A DNA stretch of 32,561 bases. Origin: Porticoccaceae bacterium (GTDB lineage: Bacteria > Pseudomonadota > Gammaproteobacteria > Pseudomonadales > Porticoccaceae). The stretch is from positions 1 through 32,561 of the forward strand of contig JALNZZ010000006.1 of the NCBI GenBank assembly GCA_023229065.1, given 5' to 3'. The notes beneath the pieces are model-generated. The model was not told where the DNA came from. It did no database searches and saw only the letters and a list, made by a program, of their open reading frames with translations. The position numbers and the translations under genes were made by a program. Shown in pieces: positions 15,790-23,620 of the stretch. The first letter of the stretch is position 1; each line of letters begins with the position of its first letter.

Positions 15790-15798
15790 TGTTATAAT
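15790..15798 (+). promoter_or_regulatory. Extended -10 promoter upstream of rhlB
   Basis: TGTTATAAT (15790-15798) fits the extended -10 consensus TGnTATAAT exactly. No strong -35 is visible (the best at 17-bp spacing is GTTAAA at 15770-15775), as expected for extended -10 promoters. Transcription would begin near 15805. The leader of about 38 nt contains CGGCG/CGCCG and no clear GGAGG before the rhlB ATG. Confidence 0.6.
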
Positions 15799-15842
15799 CC
15801 GCGACTTTTCGGCGTGCGCGCCGCAATCACTCTGGCCTTTTC

Positions 15843-17156
15843 ATGACTGAACAAGCACATACCGATAGCGCAACCGACTCAGCCAAACCCGCTCGCAGTA
15901 ACCGTCGCCGCTCCCGGGGCGGTCGTGGTAGAAAGCCCGCTCAGCCCAGAGAGTGGAGTCTCGATCAGTTTCCCGTCCCTCCGGCAGAAGGCAAGCTGCG
16001 CTTCCACGATCTGGATCTCAATCTGAATGTGGTACATGCCATTGCCGACCTCGGTTTTCAGTACTGCTCGCCGATCCAGGCCCGTTCGCTGCCCTTTACT
16101 TTGCGTGGCCACGATGTGGTGGGCAAGGCCCAGACTGGTACTGGCAAAACGGCGGCCTTTCTGATCACCATCATTGAGGATCTGCTCAGGCACCCGGTGG
16201 AAAGCGAGCGTTTTGCCGGCGAAGCGCGTGCGCTGGTGATTGCGCCCACCCGTGAACTGGTGATGCAGATCGCCGAAGACGCCAGAGATCTGTGCAAATA
16301 CACCGATCTCAAGGTCCACACCTTGGTGGGAGGAATGGATTACGACAAGCAAAAGCGCCACCTGACAGAGAGCTATTGCGATATCCTGGTCGCGACCCCG
16401 GGCCGTCTTATCGACTTTACCGGCAGCCGCGATGTATTCCTCGATCAAGTAGAAATCCTGGTGCTGGATGAAGCGGATCGCATGCTCGATATGGGGTTCA
16501 TTCCCCAAGTGCGGCGCATTGTTCGTCAAACGCCTTTCAAGGATCACCGCCAGACGTTGTTGTTCTCCGCCACCTTCACTCCGGAGGTGCTGCAGCTGGC
16601 CGAGCAGTGGACCATCGACCCTATCAAAGTGGAAATCGAGCCCCTCAATGTGGCTACGGACACGGTAACCCAAAAAGTCTACCTCACCACCCAGCGCGAG
16701 AAGTTCAACTTGCTGCACAATTTGATCGCTACCGATGATGTGGATAGCGTGATTGTGTTTGCAAATCGTCGTGATCAGTGTCGCAAATTGGAAGAAAAAC
16801 TGCGCCGCAAGGGGTTCAGTGTCGGTCTTTTGTCCGGTGAGGTGGCCCAGAACAAGAGAGTAAAAACCCTCAATGACTTCAAGTCAGGTGCTATTAAAGT
16901 ACTGGTGGCCACTGACGTAGCAGGGCGCGGCATCCATATCGATGGCATCAGCCATGTGGTCAACTACACGCTGCCGGAGGAGCCGGAGGATTACGTGCAT
17001 CGCATCGGGCGCACCGGTCGGGCTGGCAAGAGTGGCACCTCAATCAGTTTCGCCTGTGAGGACGATGCCATGTTGCTCGAACCCATCGAGAAGTTGATCG
17101 GTCGCAAGTTGCCTTGTGAGCAGCCAGAGGAAGAGCTGCTGCGGGAGAGGGGCTGA
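15843..17156 (+). CDS. rhlB: ATP-dependent RNA helicase RhlB
   Basis: This 437-residue DEAD-box helicase unwinds RNA and in E. coli works in the RNA degradosome. The motifs are complete: Q-motif region (FQYCSPIQARSLP), motif I AQTGTGKT (Lys102), PTREL, motif II DEAD (209-212), motif III SAT, and motif VI HRIGRTGRAG. An N-terminal extension of about 45 residues is basic and Arg/Gly-rich (RSNRRRSRGGRGRKP) and is likely RNA-binding. The N-terminal core FHDLDLNLNVVHAIADLGF and overall length fit RhlB better than RhlE or SrmB. A promoter with a good extended -10 lies about 45 bp upstream. Confidence 0.92.
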   Translation: MTEQAHTDSATDSAKPARSNRRRSRGGRGRKPAQPREWSLDQFPVPPAEGKLRFHDLDLNLNVVHAIADLGFQYCSPIQARSLPFTLRGHDVVGKAQTGTGKTAAFLITIIEDLLRHPVESERFAGEARALVIAPTRELVMQIAEDARDLCKYTDLKVHTLVGGMDYDKQKRHLTESYCDILVATPGRLIDFTGSRDVFLDQVEILVLDEADRMLDMGFIPQVRRIVRQTPFKDHRQTLLFSATFTPEVLQLAEQWTIDPIKVEIEPLNVATDTVTQKVYLTTQREKFNLLHNLIATDDVDSVIVFANRRDQCRKLEEKLRRKGFSVGLLSGEVAQNKRVKTLNDFKSGAIKVLVATDVAGRGIHIDGISHVVNYTLPEEPEDYVHRIGRTGRAGKSGTSISFACEDDAMLLEPIEKLIGRKLPCEQPEEELLRERG

Positions 17157-17226
17157 CGCCTGGCGTTGGAAAAACGATTGTCTAGGGGGAGCAGGAAAAC
17201 CAGTCCCCCCTCAGAATTTCACCCCT

Positions 17227-17565
17227 TTAGACCTTCTTCACAAATTCCGACTTCAGCTTCATCGCTCCGAACCCGTCTATCTTGCAGTCGATATCGTGGT
17301 CGCTGTCCACCAGGCGGATATTCTTTACTTTGGTGCCGACCTTCACCACCTGGGATGAGCCTTTGAGCTTGAGATCCTTGATGACGGTGACGGTGTCGCC
17401 GTCCTGCAGAATATTGCCGTGGGCGTCCTTGTATACTTTTTCCGCACTGCTGGCGCTTGCAGCGTCTGGTGACCACTCGTGAGCACATTCCGGACACACC
17501 AGTAGAGCGCCGTCCTGGTAGGTGTATTCGGAGGCACATTGGGGGCAGGGGGGTAAAGTGCTCAT
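17227..17565 (-). CDS. PhnA/YjdM family zinc-ribbon protein
   Basis: This 112-residue protein has an N-terminal zinc ribbon with Cys7, Cys10, Cys24 and Cys27 (PPCPQC ... LVCPEC) followed by a PhnA-type domain (DGDTVTVIKDLKLKGSS, RLVDSDHDIDCKIDGFGAMKLKSEFVKKV). The family is called alkylphosphonate utilisation protein for historical reasons; a catalytic role in phosphonate breakdown is unproven for most members. The ATG at 17565 is chosen because AGGAG lies just upstream on the minus strand. A frame open to 17667 adds 34 residues without family resemblance. It converges on rhlB, and no phosphonate genes are nearby. Confidence 0.9.
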   Translation of the reverse strand: MSTLPPCPQCASEYTYQDGALLVCPECAHEWSPDAASASSAEKVYKDAHGNILQDGDTVTVIKDLKLKGSSQVVKVGTKVKNIRLVDSDHDIDCKIDGFGAMKLKSEFVKKV

Positions 17566-17779
17566 ATCGGCTCCTGAAAACGTGGGGCGGGCATCATGCC
17601 AGCGACATCCCAGCCTGTCTATAATCAACATGCCAGACATTGTGGGAAGAGCCTGGCAGTGACTCACTTCTCGCCCTGTTTCTATAGAGCGGGGCGTTGT
17701 GATTCAGCTCCATGCTTCGTACTGTAAATACCCGAGCGCTTGACGACAAGCGGACTGATATAGGTAAGAGGTAAGCGGG

Positions 17780-18505
17780 CTATAGGTTTTCCATGCGTGC
17801 CAGTGGCTCAATAGCGAGCACCTGGCAATGGCCACCGTTGCTTGTCCAACGAATGTTGAAGTCGTATAGCCTCATACCGTAGTCGCGTACCTCGTCGCAC
17901 TGGTGATAGGCCGGTTGGGGCTGTTGGGCGATCACCTGGCGGATCAGCTCCTCAAGCCTGGGATAGCTCTGAGCCAGCAGTGCCAGCTGCTGATGGCAGG
18001 TCGCGGTGAAAGAGACTGTCACTGGTGGTGCAGGTGGCTGGGTAGCAAACCCGCCACGGGCGTCGGCGATGGCGTCGACCCAGGGCACATAGGGCTTGAT
18101 ATCAAGTACCGGGGTGGCATCGACAAGGTCGATGCCACCCAGTTTCAGCAACCATTGACCACCGCGATTTTCGATGCCGAGCAGAGATACCACTGACAGC
18201 CCGATGGGATTGGGGCGGAATGGGCTGCGGGTGGCAAAAACGCCCAGCCGGTGATTTCCACCCAGCCGGGGTGGGCGCACGGTGGGCTTCCAGCCCTGGC
18301 CCAGCACCCGGTCGAATACAAAGGTCAGCCACAGGTGGGAAAAGCCGTCGATACCGCGCAGAATTTCCTCACGGTTGCACTCTCCCTGCAGCAACAGCTC
18401 GCCAACGGCGGCGGGCACCAGCCCCGGTTGGCGCGGCACGGCAAACTTGTCTCGGTAGGGAGAGCGGAGTACGCCTATGGAGGTGAAAGTGAAGGAATTT
18501 GGCAT
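17780..18505 (-). CDS. trmO: tRNA (t6A37) N6-methyltransferase TrmO
   Basis: This 241-residue protein belongs to the TsaA/TrmO (UPF0066) family, which methylates t6A37 of tRNA-Thr. The N-terminal segment FTSIGVLRSPYRDKFAVP followed by RQPGLVPAA matches E. coli TrmO closely, and FATRSPFRPNPIGLSVV is the family's core SAM-binding stretch. The later HRLGVFATR and LDIKPYVPWVDAI regions also fit. I chose the ATG at 18505 because it aligns with the usual N-terminus; upstream starts at 18514 (ATG) and 18544 (GTG) cannot be excluded, and none has a strong ribosome binding site. It is divergent from hflK. Confidence 0.9.
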   Translation of the reverse strand: MPNSFTFTSIGVLRSPYRDKFAVPRQPGLVPAAVGELLLQGECNREEILRGIDGFSHLWLTFVFDRVLGQGWKPTVRPPRLGGNHRLGVFATRSPFRPNPIGLSVVSLLGIENRGGQWLLKLGGIDLVDATPVLDIKPYVPWVDAIADARGGFATQPPAPPVTVSFTATCHQQLALLAQSYPRLEELIRQVIAQQPQPAYHQCDEVRDYGMRLYDFNIRWTSNGGHCQVLAIEPLARMENL

Positions 18506-18671
18506 GGCTGGCATTGTAGCAGCGCTACCCGGAATATCGCTCACGACAATATACCGCAGTGGGGCGATCTGGTATCTTCCCGACTCTCGACTTGCCGGGG
18601 TGGGATCTCTCGCAGAGCACTAGCTCTGGCAACCATGTACTCGGGCCTCACAGGCCTCAAGGAGAATCACC

Positions 18672-19694
18672 ATGAACAAGGACCCTTGGCAGGGCTCGTC
18701 ACGCTCACGGGGGCTCGAGGAAGACCTCGCGGAGCTGTATCGAAAACTGCCTTCACGTTTCCCGCTATTGATTATTCCCGTTGTGGCTCTTGTGGTGTGG
18801 GGGTTGTTTTCGGCTTTTTATACGGTGCAGCCGGAAGAGCAAGCCGTGGTCAAACGCTTTGGCGCCGTCGTGGATATCACCGACCCAGGTTTGCATTTCA
18901 AGATTCCTTTTGGGGTGGATCAGGTTCAGCGGGTAGCGTCTGCCCGGGTACTGAAGCAGGAGTTTGGCTTTCGCTCCGCGGGGCAGGAGAATGACCGCAC
19001 CCGTTACTCGGCAGCGGACTTCACCATTGAGTCGCAGATGCTCACAGGCGATCTCAATGTTATCGACGTGGAATGGGTGGTGCAGTACCGCATTCAGGAT
19101 CCCATCAAGTACCTCTACCAGCAGCGCGATCCGGATCGCACCCTGCGGGATATTTCAGAGTCAGTGATGCGCCGGGTGGTCGGCAACCGCCTCGGCTCTG
19201 AAGTGCTTACCGTGGCCAGGGTGGAGATCGCCCAGGACGCGCGCGACGAAATTCAGAGCATCATGGACAGCTACAACTCTGGTCTCCATATCATCACCGT
19301 GGAGCTGCAGGACGTCGTGCCTCCGGTGGCGGTGCGGCCGGCCTTCAACGAGGTCAACGAGGCGCGGCAGGAGCGCGAGCGGATGATCAACGAAGCGACC
19401 AAGCGCGCCAACCAGCAGATTCCCCGCGCCGAGGGTGAGGCCCAGCGCCTGATTGCCGAGGCACAGGGCTATGCCACCGAGCGGGTCAACCGGGCCCACG
19501 GTGAAACGGTGCGCTTCCGTGCCATGCTGCAGGAGTACGCCCAGGTGCCGGACGTGACCCGCGCCCGCCTCTACCTGGAAACCATGGCAGACATTCTGCC
19601 CGGTGTCGGTCAAGTGATCATGGTGCAGGAGGAGCAGGTGGGTCCGCTGCCTCTGATGAATATCCGCGATGCACGTCAGGGGGACAGCAAATGA
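18672..19694 (+). CDS. hflK: HflK-like prohibitin-family protein, short N-terminus
   Basis: With HflC this protein forms a membrane complex that regulates the FtsH protease. It has a short cytoplasmic N-terminus starting MNKDPWQGS, one membrane helix (about residues 30-50), then an SPFH/band 7 domain (VQPEEQAVVKRFGAVVDITD, GLHFKIPFG) and a C-terminal coiled coil (NEARQERERMINEATKRAN). At 340 residues it is shorter than E. coli HflK (about 419) because the long Gly-rich N-terminal tract is absent. GGAGA precedes the ATG. The last 4 bp overlap hflC (ATGA). It is not next to hfq or hflX here, so it may be an additional hflKC pair. Confidence 0.87.
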   Translation: MNKDPWQGSSRSRGLEEDLAELYRKLPSRFPLLIIPVVALVVWGLFSAFYTVQPEEQAVVKRFGAVVDITDPGLHFKIPFGVDQVQRVASARVLKQEFGFRSAGQENDRTRYSAADFTIESQMLTGDLNVIDVEWVVQYRIQDPIKYLYQQRDPDRTLRDISESVMRRVVGNRLGSEVLTVARVEIAQDARDEIQSIMDSYNSGLHIITVELQDVVPPVAVRPAFNEVNEARQERERMINEATKRANQQIPRAEGEAQRLIAEAQGYATERVNRAHGETVRFRAMLQEYAQVPDVTRARLYLETMADILPGVGQVIMVQEEQVGPLPLMNIRDARQGDSK

Positions 19695-20638
19695 AACCTT
19701 TTGCCAATCTTGCCGCTATCGGCATCGTAATAGCTGCTGCCATAACGATTTTTTCTGCTGCTTTTGTTGTCGATGAGGCGGAGCAAGCCATCATTGTTCA
19801 GTTCGGTGAGCCGCGGGGCGAGGTGATCAGCACACCGGGCCTGCACTGGAAGTTACCTTTTATTCAGGAAATACGTTATTTCGACCGCCGTCTGTTGATC
19901 TGGGATGGGGATGTCGGTCAGATTCCCACGCTCGGGCGCGAGTTCATCCAGGTGGACACCACTGCACGCTGGCGCATTGTCGATCCACTGCAATTTTTGC
20001 GCAGCGTGCGCGATGAGCGCGGTGGCCGCAATCGTCTCGATGACATCATTGATTCGGTGGTGCGCGATATCGTTTCTGGCACCGAGCTGGAAGAGATTGT
20101 GCGCTCCGGTGACTGGGAGGTCTCGGTCGAGGAGCTGGATGAGGTCGAGCAAGAGCGCGAGGATATCGCCCTCACCCAGCGCCCCAAGCTGGGCCGGGAG
20201 AAGCTGGAGGCAGCGATTCTGGATAGCGCCTCCCGGCTGATGCCTGAACTGGGCATCGAGCTGATCGATGTGCGCATCAAGCGCATCAATTACATTGACT
20301 CGGTACGCCGCCAGGTGGAGAACCGCATGATCTCCGAGCGCCAGGCTATTGCCGAGCGCTTTCGCGCCGAGGGCCAGGGGCGCAGCCTTGAGATCACTGG
20401 TGAAATGGAGCGCGAGCTGCGCCGCATCAACTCCGAGGCGGCGCGCCGGGCGGAAGAAATTCGCGGCGATGCCGACGCCGAGGCGATCCGTATCTATGGC
20501 GAGGCCTTTGGTGCTGACCCCGAGTTCTACGCCTTTATCCGCACACTGGAGACCTACAAGGCGCTGGGCGATAACGCCACGCTGATGATCCGTGCCGACT
20601 CGGATTTTTTCCGCTATCTGGAAAAAATCAATCGTTGA
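19691..20638 (+). CDS. hflC: HflC-like prohibitin-family protein
   Basis: This 315-residue partner of HflK begins with a membrane helix (about residues 5-25) followed by an SPFH/band 7 domain (VVDEAEQAIIVQFGEPRGEVI, GLHWKLPFIQEIRYFDRRLL) and a C-terminal helical region rich in Arg, Glu and Ala (AERFRAEGQGRSLEITGE, RRAEEIRGDADAEAIRIY). HflC with HflK modulates FtsH in the cytoplasmic membrane of relatives. Its start overlaps the hflK stop, indicating coupled expression. The length is near the E. coli protein (about 334). It ends before a strong palindrome and a convergent membrane gene. Confidence 0.9.
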   Translation: MKPFANLAAIGIVIAAAITIFSAAFVVDEAEQAIIVQFGEPRGEVISTPGLHWKLPFIQEIRYFDRRLLIWDGDVGQIPTLGREFIQVDTTARWRIVDPLQFLRSVRDERGGRNRLDDIIDSVVRDIVSGTELEEIVRSGDWEVSVEELDEVEQEREDIALTQRPKLGREKLEAAILDSASRLMPELGIELIDVRIKRINYIDSVRRQVENRMISERQAIAERFRAEGQGRSLEITGEMERELRRINSEAARRAEEIRGDADAEAIRIYGEAFGADPEFYAFIRTLETYKALGDNATLMIRADSDFFRYLEKINR

Positions 20639-20678
20639 TATTGGCCGCTGTAAAGGTCGGTGACAGCCCACTGATTGC

Positions 20679-20715
20679 GCCCATGGAAGCGAGGCCATGC
20701 CTCGCTTCCATGGGC
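20679..20715. terminator. Perfect 16-bp hairpin between convergent genes
   Basis: Bases 20679-20694 (beginning GCCCATGG) are the perfect reverse complement of 20700-20715, around a 5-base loop. It lies between the end of hflC (plus) and the end of the CopD-family gene (minus), so it probably stops transcription from both sides, although no T-run of note follows on either strand. Confidence 0.5.
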
Positions 20716-20723
20716 CGTCGTAC

Positions 20724-21179
20724 TTATAAGAACAAGCCGAACAGCAAGGCTCCCCGGAAGGATGCGCCAGCGACGACAAACAACACCGAGAGAAAGGTGA
20801 CAAAGACGATCCGCACGGCGAGGCTCGGCAAGGTCTGAGGGCTGAGTTTGGGGATGATCCTGAGCCTGACATCGAGGGCTGTCAGGACGGTCAGCAGCAA
20901 CAATGTGATCTTGAACATGATCAGCTTGGCGTGGGGTGTGGCCAGGGTGAACCAGTTGGCCAGGTCGGGCTGCAGCTTCATGGCCATCCACAACCCGGTG
21001 GCGACCTGAACAAGAAGGGCGGACATGCCGACGCGCTCGAAGCTGGACTCGAAAGCCAGTATCCGCTCTGGAGCCCGGGCCTTTAGCGCCTGTGGCAAGA
21101 TTGCCAGTACCAGGTAGAGATGGCCACCGGTCCAGATTGTCGCGCCGAGCAGGTGCAGTAACAAAATCGTGGAGTACAT
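20724..21179 (-). CDS. CopD-family integral membrane protein
   Basis: This 151-residue protein has four hydrophobic helices and begins MYSTILLLHLLGATIWTGGHLYLVLAILP, with a His on the first helix, followed by HAKLIMFKITLLLLTVLTALDVRL. The pattern resembles the CopD domain of copper-resistance and related cytochrome-like membrane proteins. Metal or haem binding by the conserved histidines is possible but not shown. The start at 21179 gives a sensible N-terminus. The gene stands alone on the minus strand, divergent from prlC and convergent with hflC. Confidence 0.75.
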   Translation of the reverse strand: MYSTILLLHLLGATIWTGGHLYLVLAILPQALKARAPERILAFESSFERVGMSALLVQVATGLWMAMKLQPDLANWFTLATPHAKLIMFKITLLLLTVLTALDVRLRIIPKLSPQTLPSLAVRIVFVTFLSVLFVVAGASFRGALLFGLFL

Positions 21180-21320
21180 GGCTGGGTACCTGAAAATGAG
21201 GGCAGTGTTTCATTGTAGGTGCACTGTCACCTTCGTCAATATGAGAGTCCTGGCTGCAGCACCCATCTGACAGCGCGAATATTGCTACAATCTCAAGTTG
21301 TCTCTCGTCACAAGGTCACT

Positions 21321-23336
21321 ATGAAACAACCCGAACTGCCTGTTTTTAGCAACGTCGATATTCCCGGCCTGCCCGAGCGCCTCACCGCCTTGCTCAACGA
21401 CAATCGTGTGCAAGTGGCCGAGCTGCTGCAACAGCAATCCTATAGTTGGGACAGCTTGATGGTGCCGCTGGAGATTCTCGATGACCGCCTGGAAAAGTTT
21501 TGGTCGCCAGTGAGTCATCTCAATGGGGTGATGAACAGCGACCAACTGCGCATTGCCTACGATGCCTGTCTTCCACTGCTGACGGAGTATCGCAGTGAGA
21601 TGGGACAAAACCGGGCTCTGTATGAGGCAGTGCAAACCCTGGCGCAAAGCGACGCTTTCAGCGGCCTCGATAGCGCTCGACAGCAGGCCGTCCGCCACCT
21701 GCTGCGTGATTTTCACCTTTCTGGTGTAGCTCTGGTAGAGGCGGAGCGCAAGCGCTTCGCCGATATCCAGCAGCGTTTGAGCGAGCTGTCGACACAGTTT
21801 GCCAATAATGTACTGGATGCCACTGATGGTTGGGAGAAGTGGCTGTCGGACGATGCCGAGTTGGTTGGTATTCCGGAAATGGCGCTACAGAGCTTCCGTC
21901 AGCAGGCTGAGGCCCAGGGGAGGGAGGGCTATCGCATCACCCTGCAAGCGCCAGCCTATCTGCCGGTGATGCAGTATGCCGATAATCGCGATCTGCGCCG
22001 CGAACTCTATATTGCTTACACTACCCGTGCCTCCGATCAGGGTCCCCAGGCAGGCCAGTGGGACAACAGTGACCTGATGGTGGAGATCCTTCAGCTTCGG
22101 GAAGAAGCGGCGAAGTTGCTGGGCTTTGCCAATTATGCAGAGCTGTCACTGGCGCCGAAGATGGCTGATTCTCCACAACAGGTCGAGGAGTTCCTCGTCA
22201 ATCTGGTGGGTGCGGCGCGTGCTCAGGGTGAGCAAGAACTGGACGAGCTGCGGCGTTTTGCTGCCCAGCAAGGGTGCGACGACCTGCAGGCATGGGATAT
22301 TCCCTACTATGGTGAGAAGCTGCGCCTGCGCGATTACGCCCTGTCACAAGAAACCTTGCGCCCTTACTTTCCTGCCGACAAGGTGCTCGACGGCCTGTTT
22401 GCTATTACCGGGCAGCTGTTTGGCATTCGTTTCGAACCATACACTGGCACGGATCTGTGGCGTCCCGATATCCACTGCTACCGGGTATTAAAGGACGGTG
22501 AAACGGTGGCATTTTGCTACCTGGACCTCTATGCGCGGGCAAAAAAGCGCGGTGGCGCCTGGATGTCGGACTACTGTGGCCGGCGCCGTACTGCAGAGGG
22601 GCTGCAGTTGCCGGTGGCCTTTCTCACCTGTAATTTCACTCCGCCCGGCGCGGATCATCCGGCGCTTCTCACCCACGATGAAGTGACAACCCTGTTCCAC
22701 GAATTTGGCCATGGTCTGCACCATATGCTGACCGAAGTCGATGTGCTGAGTGTGTCCGGCATCAATGGTGTGGCCTGGGATGCGGTGGAGTTGCCCAGCC
22801 AGTTTCTGGAAAACTGGTGCTGGCAGAGAGAGTCCATACCGCTGATTTCCGGTCACTATCAAAGCGGGGAGCCACTGCCTGATGAGCTGCTCGACAGAAT
22901 GCTGGCTGCCCGCAACTTCCAGTCTGCCCTGCAGATGCTGCGCCAGCTGGAGTTTGCGCTCTTCGACCTCCGTCTCCACAGCCGCCCGGCGCCGCAGAAT
23001 GCGGCTCAGATCCAGAACTTGCTGGATGAGGTGCGAGATCAGGTAGCGGTGGTAACACCGCCCGCCTTCAACCGCTTCCAGCACGGCTTCAGTCATATCT
23101 TCGCGGGAGGCTATGCGGCGGGGTACTACAGCTACAAGTGGGCCGAAGTGTTGTCTGCCGATGCTTTTTCTCTGTTTGAAGAAGAGGGGGTGATGAATGG
23201 CGATACCGGCCGCCGTTTTCACCAAGCGGTGTTAGCCAGGGGTGGTGCCGATGACGCGCTGGCCCTGTTTATAACTTTTCGCGGCAGGGAGCCGTCACAG
23301 GAAGCACTCCTGCGACATAGCGGTATTGCCCGTTGA
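21321..23336 (+). CDS. prlC: Oligopeptidase A (PrlC)
   Basis: This 671-residue cytoplasmic zinc peptidase of family M3 degrades signal peptides and other oligopeptides. It carries the HEFGH zinc site at residues 460-464 (TLFHEFGHGLHHML), followed by SGINGVAWDAVELPSQFLEN, where the third ligand Glu is expected. The C-terminal FSHIFAGGYAAGYYSYKWAEVLSAD block matches PrlC/OpdA. The length agrees with E. coli OpdA (680). I chose the ATG at 21321 because its protein start MKQPELPVFSN looks typical and AAGGT lies just upstream. A frame open from 21219 adds 34 residues of noncoding appearance. Confidence 0.95.
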   Translation: MKQPELPVFSNVDIPGLPERLTALLNDNRVQVAELLQQQSYSWDSLMVPLEILDDRLEKFWSPVSHLNGVMNSDQLRIAYDACLPLLTEYRSEMGQNRALYEAVQTLAQSDAFSGLDSARQQAVRHLLRDFHLSGVALVEAERKRFADIQQRLSELSTQFANNVLDATDGWEKWLSDDAELVGIPEMALQSFRQQAEAQGREGYRITLQAPAYLPVMQYADNRDLRRELYIAYTTRASDQGPQAGQWDNSDLMVEILQLREEAAKLLGFANYAELSLAPKMADSPQQVEEFLVNLVGAARAQGEQELDELRRFAAQQGCDDLQAWDIPYYGEKLRLRDYALSQETLRPYFPADKVLDGLFAITGQLFGIRFEPYTGTDLWRPDIHCYRVLKDGETVAFCYLDLYARAKKRGGAWMSDYCGRRRTAEGLQLPVAFLTCNFTPPGADHPALLTHDEVTTLFHEFGHGLHHMLTEVDVLSVSGINGVAWDAVELPSQFLENWCWQRESIPLISGHYQSGEPLPDELLDRMLAARNFQSALQMLRQLEFALFDLRLHSRPAPQNAAQIQNLLDEVRDQVAVVTPPAFNRFQHGFSHIFAGGYAAGYYSYKWAEVLSADAFSLFEEEGVMNGDTGRRFHQAVLARGGADDALALFITFRGREPSQEALLRHSGIAR

Positions 23337-23481
23337 AAGACTTGGCCTCGCCACCTAACAGAGCCGCCTTTGCAAACACTGTCTCAGGGTGGCGCGTGGC
23401 GGCTGCTAATCACCCTTCCAAAGTTGAGTAGCTAGCCTGGTGCCGGGTAGGAAAACAGTGCGTCATCACCGGTTTGGAAGC

Positions 23482-23518
23482 AGTAGATAAGCCCTTATCT
23501 ACTAAGTACTGCTTCTTC
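23482..23518. repeat. Nested inverted repeat after prlC
   Basis: AGTAGATAA (23482-23490) and TTATCTACT (23495-23503) form a perfect 9-bp hairpin with a four-base loop. The flanking AAGCAGTA and TACTGCTT offer an alternative outer stem, so two mutually exclusive pairings are possible. It lies in the 284-bp gap between prlC and the SLC13-type gene. It might be a terminator for prlC (a TTCTTCTT run follows), an operator or a leader element. Confidence 0.4.
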
Positions 23519-23620
23519 TTATAACCAAAAACACAGGCTTTATAGACGGACGATCTTACCGGATAGGCTTCTCTCACGGTATCCTGAGCACCTTTTGCAG
23601 ATAGAGTGAGGAGCGAACTC

